Below, in pieces: positions 34,660 to 46,877 of a stretch of 64,000 bases of DNA. Made by a program: the position numbers and the translations under genes. Each line of letters opens with the position of its first letter. The first letter of the stretch is position 1. This stretch comes from Nephrocerus scutellatus (Eukaryota > Arthropoda > Insecta > Diptera > Pipunculidae): the NCBI GenBank assembly GCA_947095585.1, contig OX352762.1, positions 118,760,930-118,824,929 of the forward strand, written 5' to 3'. The notes beneath the pieces are model-generated. The model worked only from the letters and a program-made list of their open reading frames with translations, made no database searches and was not told where the DNA came from.

Positions 34660-36720
34660 TCTAACAAAATTGCCTTCAAACGACATTACCCTACAGCAGT
34701 AGATGATTAAATTAAAATGAAATGCGATCTAAATTAAAAAGTTCTTCACCAACTCTTTAGACAGTGAAACTTTAAGCAATACTTCAAGAAGAAAAACTAC
34801 AAAACATCTGAGCCATCCAGTTGCGTGTCTTCATAATAATAATTGCTGCAGATACACTAATGCAACTGAACACAGAGACACAATGAACAGCCTTCAGACA
34901 GAACTCAAACGGAATTCCTGGATGCGAAACAAAAGAGCCCATCAAAAGAGATTTGCAATTCCACCCATCGACCCTGCCGAACCTGACAACCCAGCTGACT
35001 AGACCAAACACCACTCTCGTGCACTCTCGACCCGCGTCGTCCGTCTATCGTGTCGACCCAATTGCGTTGCGAAAACGGTGCTCACTCATTTTTATTATGC
35101 ATGAAACAGGAAGAAAATTGTAATTTTCTACTGCAGTGATTTTGAATGCATCACAACCATCAAGGACTCTGGCTGATGCTCAAACCCGAAAGCATCGCAA
35201 TGCACGTTTAACCTGTCACGGCACTACGGTGGAATCCTAACGACACCCATGGCCATAATAAATGCGATTTGTTCACCTTATGCTTTGCATGATGAGATGG
35301 TATTAAGTTGGTAGGGACGACATGTTGCCGCTCAGTCGAGTCGTTTAAAAGCGCGACGACAATCGGTAGTGTAATTGGTGAAGAGAATGCGCATGCGCAC
35401 ACAGTAAGCAGGCATTTCGGTATATCCTTTTTTTTTTTGCTGGTAAGGATTGCGCTGTGGATAAAAAAAGGAATTGTGGTACTCGGTTCTGGCGCTGTGA
35501 TTAAACATTCATTTTGCTTGCAAATATGAAGAAGCTTCTGCTGCACGGAAAACGGAAAACGTGTTCATGATGATAATGTCCATCGCGGACAAACACATAA
35601 ACGGGTAGTGTGTTGGGTGAGAAAAAAATAAAGGATAACGAACAAGAAAAAGAACTGAAAATAATGTTTTTTGTTTTATTGTTCTTTTTTTTTTTGTTGT
35701 TAGCGAAAAGTTTAAAAATTTCCTCTGCGGTCGCCGAAGGATGCAGGAACAAAACTGAATAAGTTTATAAGAGCGGTACCAGAGATACCATCAGTCGCTG
35801 AGTGTATAACCAACCAACCAACTGCCCCGCACCAGCAGATAGCAGATACTCGTAGAATATAAACTTTGAAATGAGATTCTTTGGCAAATGGAATCAACAG
35901 TCTGAGGCACTTGCCATACCCTGGTGCTGGTGGCAGAAAAAGTTCAACTTTCCTGAATCAGTGCAGCATCAGTTGTGAAAATATATTAGATATTTCCTGT
36001 GCAAGGAAACCGTTTCTCGCATCCTTTAAGCGTTACATCCGTTCCGTATACGCAGCAGCGTGGTCGATTACATTCATCAACCAGCCAGCCGAAGCGCCAG
36101 CGTCTTGTTCGATTCGGATTATGCGGCTGTACTCTGGCAATTGTTCGCTCTGTGCTGGCCAGTGATTTTGGATTTAATTTATTACTCCAAATGGTTAAGC
36201 ACTAGAAGTAGTAGCTTCATTTCGAGCGCGAACCCAGCACTGATGCCTTTAACAAAACTTCAAAATTTCCGCACTTCAATTGTCGGTGAGATTTTGGCGC
36301 TATCTCTTGTCCGAAAGGCGAAATGTGCATTCGAATCCGGAGAAGAGATTTATTTGCTATGTCAGCAATAGGGGAGCACAAGAAGTGCAATACGATAAAT
36401 CTGGACTGGAATTTAAAACATTTTGTAGCTTGCTTTCGGGTATAAAACAAATTTATTTCTTTAGTATATATGTATATATACGAAACAAATGAACAATTTA
36501 ACAACCCATAAAAATGTGTAAACGTGTAAATTCTCTAATCGGAGATACTCATATTTGCAAAGTTTGAATAAAATCGGGTTACTTTTTAAAAAAAAATATT
36601 TGGGAGCGAGCACTCCACAATTTTTACAAAAACGTGTTCACAACACGACTTTCTTTTACGTACGGGGCTGGAATTTTCAGAATATGTATATTATTAAATT
36701 CTCTATATTAACTTCACTTG
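34660..36720. other. Nothing firmly recognised; many short overlapping frames
   Basis: Around 35.7-36.4 kb several overlapping frames on both strands reach 60-110 codons, but none carries a domain I recognise and no splice-linked reading is convincing. Poly-T/A runs lie near 35430 and 35690. The stretch could hold UTR or unrecognised exons. That is not supported by anything I can see. Confidence 0.4.
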
Positions 36721-36723
36721 CCC

Positions 36724-36768
36724 GTGTGTTTGTGGGTTTGTGGGTTTGTGGATTTGTGGATTTGTGTG
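36724..36768. repeat. 8-bp tandem repeat
   Basis: gtttgtgg/atttgtgg units run about five times (gtgtgtttgtgggtttgtgg and onward). It lies just upstream of the larger tandem repeat. Confidence 0.8.
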
Positions 36769-36799
36769 TCATGGAATCTTGCGATCAATTTTTGAACCA

Positions 36800-37200
36800 C
36801 TTCCCAAAGTCCTATTTTATTGAAATTTTGCACACATGCATATCTCTGATGACAACACTTTCTATTAGTCCCGGGGTCGTGGGGCCCCAAAATTTAAAAA
36901 AAAAATTAACCTGATTTTCTTTAAATTTTATATACGTATGTATCTCCAATGAAAAACACTTTTTGAAAAAAATTGGAGACCCCGGGGCCCAGGGTCATTA
37001 GGCCCCAAAAATTTTTTACAAAAATTAACCCGAATTTTTTTAAATTTTATATACATGTGTATCTCCGATGGACAACATTTTTTGTAAAGTTTTTGGAGTG
37101 AACGGGCCATGAGGCCCGAGGGGTGCCCATGTAAATTTTTTGAAAATTAGCCCGGTTTTCTTCAAATTTTAACACATACCCATCTCCTATTAGAGAATTT
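36800..37200. repeat. ~100-120 bp tandem repeat with GC palindromes
   Basis: Four units share the frame tatctc(c/t)(g/a)atg.acaac, then a GC block, then aaattaaccc and (t)ttaaattttatata. The tatctcc landmark lies at 36841, 36941, 37060 and 37181. Each GC block is rich in self-complementary pieces (ccccggggccc, ggggcccc, gggcc.tgaggccc). The last unit is truncated. It abuts the 3' side of the minus-strand jockey-type element. Confidence 0.82.
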
Positions 37201-37324
37201 AAATGAAAAATTGTAATTTTTATGGGTTGTTTTTATTTTTTTTTTTTTTAAATTTTTCTTAATTTTTTTTTGCACTATTTTACATTTTTCTGGACTTAGT
37301 GTTATGTTAAGTTCTTCTTTTTCT

Positions 37325-38695
37325 TTTTGACATGCACTCTCCATCCATCGAGGGTCATGCCGAGATATTTAGCTTTGTTTGCGCATATGGCACCGGTCGT
37401 GAGTTAATTTCTATCGGTAGATGGGAAGCCATTTGATATGTAAAGTTAATATCGTGGATTTCGTCTCATTAAGCTTGATTCTCCAGCGCTTAGTCCAGTT
37501 ACAAACCGCATTGGTAATCTTCTGAAGTTTGCTCGTTGCATCAGCGACATTACTTCCAATCGCCATGATTGCTGTGTCATCTGCAAAAGTGGCTATGGTT
37601 CCTTCATTTGCTGTTGCAATATCCCTTGTATATAAGAAATACAGGATTGGTCCTAAGACACTATCCTGCGGGGCACCGGCAGAGATTTTCTTTAGTTCGG
37701 AGTATGCATCCTCATATTTTACTCAAAAATGTCTATTGGATAAATAAGATCTTAGTATGGCATAGAATTGCCTCGGCAGATCTCTATGCCAAACTTTATC
37801 GAATGCTTGGGCGACGTCCAGAAATATGCTGGAGCATACTTTTTTACGTGCTAGCGTTCTTTCAATAATGTTGGTGATTCTATGAACCTGTTCAATTTTC
37901 AAGTGCTTTTCTCTGAATCCAAATTGATGTGGAGGAATTAGTTGTCGTTCCTCAATTATTGCTTTAAGTCTTTCTAATAATAATTTTTCAACAAGTTTTG
38001 ACATAATTGGCAGCAATGAAATTGGCCTGCAAGATTTTTTATCGTTAGGTGGTTTATCAGGGTTTGCTATCATGCTTACTTCTGCTACTTTCCATTGCCA
38101 CGAAACATATTTTAACCGAAAGCTTGCATTGCTTATGTGTAATAATTTATCTGGTAGGGCCTTAATTATTTGGCAAGTAATCAAGTCATACTCTGGGGCT
38201 TTTTTAACATTCATGTTGCTTTTCACTTCTTCTTTTAATTCTTTGAGACTTACTGGGCGTATATCAAAATCATCAAGCTTGTGGATTGGCATTATATTTT
38301 CATTGGCCGTTTGTCTTGGTTGTGGTTCCTCGAGATACATCGCAAACCGATCAGCCTCCTCTTTAGGATCTCTTGCCCAGGTTCCATCTTCCTTTTTAAG
38401 TGGAGGCACTTGCATTTTGGGTATTTTGAGTCCCTTCGTCGCCTTCCGCAGAGAATAATCAGAATTTTTTTCCATCGGTTAGGCTAACTACATATCTGTT
38501 GATTGATGCATTTTTAACTTCTTTAAGAAGAGATTTGAGACTGTTATCTAAATTGTTAAGAATTGTTTTGTTCTCCGGTGTTCTTGTTATTTGCCAGGTT
38601 TTACGTGCCCGTCGTTTTTCTCTTACCAACTCTCTAACTTCCATTGGGTAGGATATGTTAAGCTTTCGGAATTGGGATTGATCACAAGATTCCTC
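37325..38695 (-). pseudogene. Jockey-type LINE reverse transcriptase, lightly damaged
   Basis: Minus strand. The linker (MEVRELVREKRRARKTWQ) is followed, after a frameshift in an A-run near 38470, by a 250-codon open frame. That frame carries RPISLLPIMSKLVEKLLLER, HQFGFREKHLKIEQVHRI and SSIFLDVAQAFDKVWH (first catalytic Asp). After one in-frame stop near 37724 come SAGAPQDSVLGPILYFLYT and ATFADDTAIMA (37593-37563, active-site FADD), then ITNAVCNWTKRWRIKLNETK. It is cut off at both ends, with no endonuclease and no 3' tail. The low lesion count suggests a relatively young insertion. Confidence 0.88.
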
Positions 38696-38699
38696 TAGT

Positions 38700-41020
38700 C
38701 AGCCAACGACAGGTAGTTAGGCACATGCCGACGAGAAGTTAATACAGAGAACTTGACGACTGTAAGAGGAATCATTCAAAAGGCCAGCTGATAGCTGCAC
38801 CCCAACACGCAAATACCAATAAAATTCAACATTTGTCTAGTCAACCTAGTCAATGGAACACTTAACTTGAACCCTCAAGTAACCTGAAAAAGAGTACTTG
38901 GAAGAGGGCGGTCATAGACCGTTTGTCTATGGTCCCACGCGGAGTTCCGATTAAGATGATGATGCACATAGCCAGCAAATATTCCGCTGACACTTCTTAC
39001 AACTAAAGGGAGTTTGGTGATGTTGTCAAGATGTTGGATTTATAGCAAGTAGTTTCACCTAACGTTAAATAATTCGAAAAAAACGGAACCTAAATCACCA
39101 GTTGGAGATAGTATCGAAATAAGCAGGGAGGCACCCAAAGGATCCACGTCTAGTCTTGCTGTCCAGCTAAATAAAGTATTAAATTAAGCTTAAGGTAAGT
39201 GAGTGGGCGTCATTTCGTCGACTACTGAGCGGGATGTTCGAAGCTTGAAACAAAAAAAAAAGAAAATACCGAAAGCTTTTTTACGGTACCACCTATCGCG
39301 AATATTTGAGAAACGTTCGAGAGCAATAGCTGTCATGAGAATGCTTTTCATTTCGCCTTTCAAATATAGCTTTAAATTGTAGGTCGCTTCCATAAGTGGA
39401 AGAGTGATCCTGAAATGTCTATATAAATAAAACTCTTCCCTGTATCTAATGAACTTGCAATGCTGCAATCATCATAAGTCAGTCAACAGGGCTGACTAGT
39501 TGGCAATGAAAACATGGCATGTCCGGCGGTACTAAAGTTTACCTTTGGATACACTCGCCAATATAGACTCATACAAATTTATACAACAATTACGTGGTAA
39601 TTTATTTTACTAAAAAAATAAATCGCTCAGCTCGTGTTCGATAATACCTACGATATTTTGATAGGAAACCGTTTGGCCATAAACCAAACCAAAGCAATTA
39701 AATTGATGATGCTCATAACATTTTTCCGATGCAACCCCAGAAATAAAAAGTAGCCAGGATATGGCAAAAATCTAATGATCCATAACCAATCCTCTTTCTG
39801 CTGAATACCAACAGAATGCTAACTGCGCGTTCGCATTCGCTTTTGTCTGCAATTCGACTTTTGTTTGAGGCTAAAGGAGCGCAAAAAATAGACAACGCCA
39901 ACAGAGCACACTGTACACCTTTCACGTCATTTAACTCGCAACGGATGCAATAAAGGGAATCCGCACCGCACATTGTTCAGGCAGGATTATACGAGAAGCA
40001 CACAAAAAAAGGAAGAAGCCTCTAACAACAATTTAAATGGAATTCCATCAACCGTTACCATTCTTTTGTGTAATTTTCACCCGTGATCGGGAATCGGTAG
40101 TAAATTGGAAGACCTGGTATGAACATGTTGTATGAAAGGGTATTTCTCTTACATATCAAGTTATCCAGAAGCCGACCAGCCCAAACTAACCATATCCATC
40201 AGTACATATATGTAGTTGCAGGCCTTCCTCAATTTAAGGTTCTTGGAACTGCCTGACCTAAAGTTGAAGACTGAATGAAATTTTTGAAAGTTCTTTTTAA
40301 AATCAGCGGGAATCCGACAACTGCGTTGCGGACAAAAGTTCTGGCAGAAAAAAAAGCTATGGAGTAGAATAATGTTCGTGGTAACTGAATTGGCTTTTGG
40401 ACAATGGCACAGCTCTATAGCAGCAGAAATATGATGGTATTTCAGCTGGTGGTTAGGATAAAGGAAAAATGCACTTTTATTATTTTTCTAGAATCACCAG
40501 GGAGTCTTTTTTTATGTCTCTACCTTTCTCTCTCCGTCTCTCACTGTCGTTTAAGTACACGCATCATTCTCGCACACAATTTACAGAATAACAAACCGGT
40601 GGGAATTTATTGCTTGCGATATTAAACTTTACCATTTGGATTATTGGAATACCCACGGATCGGGGAGAAAAATACAGGAATCTTTTGTGTAAAACACAAA
40701 GAAAATTCATAGACAGAAGAGAAACAACAATGGCCAACCTGTGCATGCTGTAGACGGAGGAGTGCAGCAAAAAAAAAACTCAACCGTCATCTCACGCGAA
40801 CGGATTACAAAACAAACCAGCATCGTCGACCTTCCTTGTTTAGAGATATGAGCGGTGGAGGCAGAGGCCACCACTACCACCAACGACCAGGACAAGGTTG
40901 CTGGACTCTGCTGATGTATAGTGTACAAGGTCCTGTTCACCGACTGAATTGTATTCAGTCAATTGAATGCGATATTTATTTTCGCAATGTTGTTGTTTGG
41001 TACACGAACAAAAACCAACA
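38700..41020. other. Nothing recognised
   Basis: Frames at 39190-39468, 39713-39973, 40404-40625 and 40707-40940 show no family motif. A gatgatgatg run at 38957-38964, preceded by gcggagttccgattaa, could be a LINE 3' end but is too short to assign. Confidence 0.4.
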
Positions 41021-41240
41021 CACAGAGTTCCATAAAAACGTTCAAGGTGGAAAAGCCAAATTGGCAAGCACTTAGAGAGCGATTTTTCTTCTATAGACAA
41101 TACATCAATCTTAATGGACGTAACAATCCGGAATTAAATAAAGGTTACATTGCTAATATATGGAACGATTTTGTTTTAGTTGCAAAGGAAATTAACTTAC
41201 AGTGTCATATCCAAAACGAAGCTGACACTGGTAAATGACA
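41020..41240 (+). pseudogene. Possible LINE linker scrap
   Basis: The frame reads KVEKPNWQALRERFFFYRQY, then INLN, IWNDFVLVAKEINLQC. The 'KPNW..FR..L..YI..N' start and 'N.F..AA' pattern resemble the linker between endonuclease and RT of jockey-type elements. The similarity is weak and no neighbouring domain supports it. Confidence 0.25.
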
Positions 41241-41470
41241 GAAGAATTCTAAGTTTTTACAAAAGCTGTAGAAAAATGGAATATTTTGTGACTTAAAATT
41301 AATAATATAATAATATAATTATTAAGAAGGAAAAAATGTTTACAACCCTTGTGTGTGATATGATTATCTTTTACACTATTACCTGTCAATAACGGTAATC
41401 TTAAGTTAGGTTAGTTTAGGCTAAAGTGGCAGCCGGTAGAAAAGCCGAAACACTTAGACTTAAAATCAAG

Positions 41471-41945
41471 CGGTCAGCCATCAGCAGAATAGGGGGAATA
41501 ACACATAATGCTCTAGAATTGCAGGCAGAATTGCCGAAACTAGATCAGACTGGTGGAAGTGCTGGCATCGGGTAAGCGCTGTCCAAAAGTCATTCGGGCG
41601 TCGCTGGGTGAAAGAGTATCTAATCCAACTTCAGCAGCAAAGCAAATATGCAAATATGCTCGGCGTCAGCCATCAGCTGAATAGGGGGAACAACACAGAA
41701 TGCTCTAGAATTGCAAGTGGCCGTAACTATCTCTGACTGGTGAAAGTGCGATCAAACCTCCACGTGGTGGCCGCCGATAATTTTCCTCAAATGCAGGAAA
41801 AGCGGAATGATCGGGCTAGTCCCTTCAAAGTAAGGTTGGCGCGAGGCCAATAACCTAGTACGTAAAAAATTATTAATACGGAACCCAAAATCAGCCTAGG
41901 ATACACTGATGAACGACGACGAGCATCGCGGCAACGAAAACGGCT
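41471..41945 (+). mobile_element. RTE 5' leader duplicated around a BEL fragment (copy 3)
   Basis: 41471-41561 is the start of the RTE leader (cggtcagccatcagcagaat onward). 41562-41661 is the end of a BEL/Pao integrase (ctggcatcgggtaagcgctg to atgctcggc), the same piece that ends at 12417. 41662-41945 is the RTE leader again from its first base, here extending to the first coding bases before jumping into another LINE. No RTE coding domain remains. Confidence 0.82.
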
Positions 41946-41959
41946 AAGCGATTCAACTC

Positions 41960-43080
41960 TGTTGGAACTCTCTGTGACCAAATTGATTTCAGATGTCAAC
42001 TGGCATATGAATGATAAGAGGAATATAGGCTGCCTGTCTAGTGGATCTCGAAAAAGCCTTTGACACGGTCTGGATCGACGCGTTGAAAGCAAATTCGATG
42101 AATTTCGGGCATACTGCGATACGTGGAAGCTTAAGATAAGCGATTCAAAGTTATACTGTATCGAACTCCTCTAAGTCGCGGAAATCACGACCTTCGACGA
42201 AATTGGAAAAACTTGCAGATAACTGGTGGAAATGGATTTCAAATTCCAACAAAGGCGGTAGTGCGGTATTTAGGTGTTTATTTGGATGCATTCTTATATT
42301 AGAACGAACACATAAATACCGCTGTAAAAAAGGGAAGAGCCGCTTTTATGGCTCTAAAACATTTATTTTACTAACGTCATCTGAGATGGGAGGTGAAGGT
42401 TCTTTGTTAGCAGGCGTTCGTAAGACCAATTTCAACATATACGTGTCCAATATGGTGGAACATCAGTCCCTCATACGTTGAAAAAATCCGCGTCTTTTAG
42501 AGGAAATCCCTATAAGAGCGTGTACGAGTATGTATAGAAGCGAACAGTCCGATTATAGACGTTATGTGTCGAATAAAAAACGCTTCCCGAGTATCCAGAA
42601 TCGATAATGTTATTCTGGATCTTACTAGGAACCATTTCGCATGGTCAGCCTCTGTCGCAAATGACATTATTTCGTGGCCTTTTGCCTTTTGCCATAATCC
42701 TCAGTACTTCGAGAGAGCGCTGGAGAATGGATTGATACCACCAGAGGCTGGTTTGGTGCTAGGGGCTTGGAACGCTGCCAACGATATATAAGGAAATCGT
42801 CGTTTTTTTTTATGTTTTTGTTATTCTTTTCTTATTAACTAGTTTTAAGTTTTAAGTAGTTTTAAGTATTTTAAGTAAATAATATCCATTTTTTTCTTAA
42901 AAAACACACATAACATACAAATTACAAAAAAATATATATAGCGATAAATATAAAACTTAATTTAGATATAGAATATAATGAGAACCAATCTGGTCATTTA
43001 TAAAAATAAACTAATATAGCTTGTAAGTTTCGTTATTTACTTACTAACCCTAGTATTAGAATTTAAATGGAATAATAAAT
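41960..43080 (+). pseudogene. Jockey-type LINE C-terminal half and 3' tail
   Basis: Shifting frames read VDLEKAFDTVWID (42043-42083, first catalytic Asp), a deletion removing the active-site box, then TWKLKISDSKLYCIEL, GVYLDAFLY-like residues, and ESEQSDYRRYVSNK. An open frame at 42564-42791 follows with RISNVILDLTRNHFAWSAS-like and FERALENGLIPPEA residues, the C-terminus of a jockey ORF2. From 42795 the DNA is extremely AT-rich and probably includes the 3' UTR and A-rich tail. It begins where RTE copy 3 stops. Confidence 0.75.
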
Positions 43081-43084
43081 AATT

Positions 43085-43839
43085 GATTTAAAAAAAACTG
43101 TATATAGCTCGAATTGCACACCAACTAGCCAAAACCATGTCTAAATATAAGGCTGACATAACTGCAATCCAGGAGATGGGGAATGGTGTCTTATAGAAAT
43201 CATAATATGACATATATTACAGCTGTCATGCAAGACATCATAAATGTTGTTTTGTATTATACAGTGGGGTTTGTTTTATATATCCGGTTCCTAAAAGCCT
43301 CTTTGCAGTTAAATAATACCAACCATTTCCTTTCGGTTTGATACTCTTAGTCTTGGAAGTGATAAATTTTCTTATACGGTCGTGAATTAAACTTGAATCT
43401 TACACCCTATTTATAAGGTTTGGTTCAATTCGTCGTTAAAGAATTGTTTGCTGAGTATTGTCCAATATTGAAGCTATTTGAGATAAATTTGTTTGTTTTA
43501 TGTACACTCAAGTTGAAAATATTAAAATATTATTGAAAAATAATTTTGCTTTTTAACTTTTGTATATATTTTGTCTTCATTTCCGCCCCATAAATTTTTC
43601 AAACCACCCCCCTTCATACGTTTCATATTATCCTATAAGCCAAAATCTTGAAAAAATGCAGTGCTGTCAGTCCAAAAAAATTGAAAAACTATGCCGGATA
43701 AGTGCGTAATTATGGGCTTGAGTGGGTCTCCAAAAGAGCTCCTACTGAATTTTGCATTGTATATATCGATTTGTTTTACGTAAATGAAATGTGGAGCATA
43801 TTTTTAGACACAATTTTGTTGTTGAATTTCAAAAATAAA
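43085..43839. other. AT-rich flank of the intact transposon
   Basis: No supported gene. A 69-codon frame (43702-43911) crosses the left end of the transposon and is therefore not real. Confidence 0.5.
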
Positions 43840-43859
43840 GGGTGTTTTTTTAGGAGGTT
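43840..43859 (+). repeat. Left terminal inverted repeat
   Basis: Pairs with 45120-45139 with 19 of 20 bases identical on the opposite strand. It lies about 90 bp upstream of the transposase ATG. Confidence 0.92.
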
Positions 43860-43949
43860 TGTTTTTCCGATAGATGTCGTTTTATTTTATGACAGTTGTT
43901 TTGACAGCTAAAAGTGGCATTTCTACTCAGTATTGTTTGGCAAATCATT

Positions 43950-45035
43950 ATGAATAGGTTAACTCCAGAACAACGTTTTCAAATCGTGGAAATTTATTTT
44001 CAAAATCAGTGTTCAATTAAAAATGTTTATAGAGCACTTCGTGAATTTTATGGTGCACATAATCGTCCGTCAGAGACCACCATAAAGAACGTAATTACCA
44101 AATTTCGGTCTACATTCACTCTTTTGGATGCCAAGCCACCGACAAGAATGAGAAGAGTTCGTACAGAAGAAAATATTGCTGTCGTTGAGGCCAGTGTCGA
44201 AGAAAACGACAATTTATCGATTCGTCGTCGTGCTCAGCAAATTGGACTTTGTCCATCGACTTTATGGAAAATTTTACGTAAAGATTTGGGTTTGGTGCCA
44301 TACAAAATTCAATTGGTGCAAGAATTAAAGCCACACGACCATCGTTTGCGCCGTGAATTCAGTGATTGGTCGTTAAATCAATTGAACGAAGATCCATTTT
44401 TTTACCGTAAAATTCTCTTCAGTGATGAGGCGCATTTTTTGTTAAATGGATACGTCAACAAACAAAATTGTCGCATTTGGAGCAAAGATAATCCACACGC
44501 CGTTCAAGAATTACCAATGCATCCTGATAAATGTACTGTTTGGTGCGGTCTATGGGCTGGTGGGATCATCGGTCCATATTTCTTTAAAAATGAGGAACGA
44601 CGACGCGTTACCGTGAATGGAAATCGATACAGAACCATGTTAAATGAGTTTTTGTTGTCAAATCTTGAAGATATGGATATGGATGAAATGTGGTTTCAAC
44701 AAGATGGTGCCACTTGTCATACAGCACGTGAAACAATCGACTTATTGAAAGAAACTTTCAACGACAACATTATTTCGAGAAATGGTCCGGTGAATTGGCC
44801 TCCGCGTTCGTGCGATTTGACGCCACTCGATTACTTTTTGTGGGGATACGTGAAGTCATTGGTTTATGTGGATAAACCTCAATCGATTGACGCTTTGGAA
44901 ACCAATATTCAACGTGTCATTGCTGACATACGCCCTCAAATGCTTGAAAAAGTGCTGGAAAATTGGACCTCCAGAATGACATTTGTGAAAAATAGTCGTG
45001 GTAGCCATATGCCAGAAATTGTGTTTAAATGTTAA
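43950..45035 (+). CDS. IS630/Tc1-mariner-type transposase, 361 aa, uninterrupted
   Basis: This DDE-type transposase would excise and reinsert its element at TA sites, acting in the nucleus. The N-terminal region (about residues 1-125) has two helix-turn-helix parts: MNRLTPEQRFQIVEIYFQNQ, of the DUF4817-like type often seen in insect transposases, and LSIRRRAQQIGLCPSTLW. The catalytic triad is visible: D159 in ILFSDEAHF, D252 in WFQQDGATCHTA, D289 in PPRSCDLTPLDYFLWG. There are 36 residues between the second and third Asp, against 34 in classical mariner. I chose the ATG at 43950 because MNRLTPEQ matches the family N-terminus; an in-frame ATG at 43914 would add 12 residues. No frameshift or stop. 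It ends 85 bp before the right inverted repeat. Fossils of related transposases lie at 18.1 and 48.1-49.3 kb. Confidence 0.92.
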   Translation: MNRLTPEQRFQIVEIYFQNQCSIKNVYRALREFYGAHNRPSETTIKNVITKFRSTFTLLDAKPPTRMRRVRTEENIAVVEASVEENDNLSIRRRAQQIGLCPSTLWKILRKDLGLVPYKIQLVQELKPHDHRLRREFSDWSLNQLNEDPFFYRKILFSDEAHFLLNGYVNKQNCRIWSKDNPHAVQELPMHPDKCTVWCGLWAGGIIGPYFFKNEERRRVTVNGNRYRTMLNEFLLSNLEDMDMDEMWFQQDGATCHTARETIDLLKETFNDNIISRNGPVNWPPRSCDLTPLDYFLWGYVKSLVYVDKPQSIDALETNIQRVIADIRPQMLEKVLENWTSRMTFVKNSRGSHMPEIVFKC

Positions 45036-45119
45036 ATGCCAAAAAATTATCTACCAAATAAAAAAAAATTTTGGTCATTTTATAATTTTATATGTGTTTT
45101 ATTCAAAAAAAAAATCGGC

Positions 45120-45139
45120 AACCTCTTAAAAAAACACCC
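45120..45139 (-). repeat. Right terminal inverted repeat
   Basis: Reverse complement of the left end apart from one base (aag in place of agg). Confidence 0.92.
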
Positions 45140-45144
45140 GTATA

Positions 45145-46870
45145 ATGGATGTTATAGGTATTGCACTTGATGCCTAACCGACCCTTCTGAATTTGGCTTT
45201 TTTTTTAAGAAATGAGTTGTCAGAGTGTTAAAATAATGGGTTGAAATGATAATGCAAATGGTCATCTGAAGATTGGCGACTAAGAAATAAAGCCTGCAAC
45301 ATCAAGAAGTGACAAGGTGCAATTTATATAGAAGTCATTGAAACGTAAGTTATGTGTATTTGGACTTTTTACACACAGACAGAAACAAGACACAGCCGCA
45401 ATCCGAACCTGAACACCAAAACGGCCGACGATGAGCCGATTAACACAGGGATTTGCTGTTATGGATCCCTTTTTTAAAAAAAGCAGCGATTTATCGGACA
45501 AATCTTCTTCCAGTTCATTAAACGAGTTGAGTATTATTTATGGCTGAACAAAATTCAAAGGACGAATAAGGCGGTCGATGGCATATAAAGCGCATGGACT
45601 TGACGAAAATTCTATGAATGTGATGTGTGTCATGCTAGCTGATAGGTGAGGTTTAGTAAAAAAAAATACAAATAACTTTCACTTTCTCTTGCTCTTTAAG
45701 TGAATTTAAAACTGAAGCCCATATATTCAGTTGTATCTTGTGCATTTTTAATGAAACGATGCTATATGGGTGGTATTAAAAGCAAAACAATTCTATTAAT
45801 GACGATGATTCCCTTTGGACCTCTGAACGATATATTAATTAAAGTAAATGGCAATAATTTCAATGCTATGGCTCAAACACTTGAATGATTTTGCAGTAAC
45901 AAATGGGGCAACTTTGCCATTTTTCATTTTTATATGTTTTATCACTGATTTCCGCATCGTTGCCAGCAGCATGATGCACAATACTATTGTTATTTATGAG
46001 CCTTGCAGACCGACCTAATGAACGGAAGTCTTAAAATCGTCCGTCGTTCCTTCTCGATTCCGATTACAGCACAGCCATAGGCCATTTAAAGCCAATTAGA
46101 AATTGTTTCCAGAACTAACAAAGCAATAAATAGAATCGATCAGAGTATACTTCTGAGGAGGGCATTGTTGGATGGAACAAATAGAAATTCTTACTTTTTT
46201 TTCAATACACTCAAGTGCATTTACGGCATAGTTATCGGATTTAAAAAGCTACAACCGATAAATGAGGAAATTTATAGTCTTTGCAACTTGTAATAGGTAC
46301 AGTCTATTGTGTATTGAAGAACAGTTAAGGGTAATTACTAGTTGTTGGATAAATAAAAAAGAGCTCTGTAATGAAAAATATAGCGGTGTACTGGGTATTT
46401 ATGTCGGACGTCTCTATTTAATCTTTTGAGTAACTAACTAAATAACTAAAGCAACAATAGTAAAGGAAGTAACAACCATTAATCGAAGAAAATACTTTCG
46501 TTGTTTTCGTCTCTCGGAGTGTTATTTCCTCTTTTTAGACTTACCTTACAATCACTTTGCCTTCAGTCCAGTCTTCAGTGCTTCTTATTGTGTCTATCCT
46601 TTACCTCTAGCCACTTAACTCTAATATTTACATAAGATTTATGTTGCGAATTGAAGCATTTTAATGCTAAGAAATATTTATAACTAATAATCCAAATAAA
46701 GTATATTTATTTAATGTAACTTTCATTAAAACTAAAAATGCAAGTTAACCCAAACTTCCTAATAATTTAAGAAGTTTGGCTAATCAGGTGTTCACTGAAA
46801 TGCGTATGACTTAGCCCCAGGATATGTAATTTGCAATAGATATAAAGCTTAGGTGTATAATTGTCATAAA
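45145..46870. other. Nothing recognised
   Basis: Frames at 45280-45501 and 45700-45888 have no motif. No RNA or repeat was identified. Confidence 0.45.
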
Positions 46871-46877
46871 TTTTCCT

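Larger units (their letters stand above)
43840..45139 (+). mobile_element. Structurally intact IS630/Tc1-mariner-type transposon (1.3 kb)
   Basis: Terminal inverted repeats of 20 bp match at 19 positions. The left end is gggtgtttttttaggaggtt (43840-43859); the right end (45120-45139) reads the same on the other strand except for one base. TA dinucleotides flank both ends within a few bases, as expected for this superfamily, though the exact duplication is unclear by one or two bases. One complete transposase gene lies between the ends. Compared with the other transposons in the window, this copy looks recent. Confidence 0.9.

Noticed and set aside
35881..36371. Possible gene with overlapping ~100-codon frames
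   Set aside because: Frames overlap on both strands, none has a recognised domain, and no consistent exon structure emerges.
43702..43911. 69-codon protein
   Set aside because: It crosses the boundary of a recent transposon insertion and has no motif.
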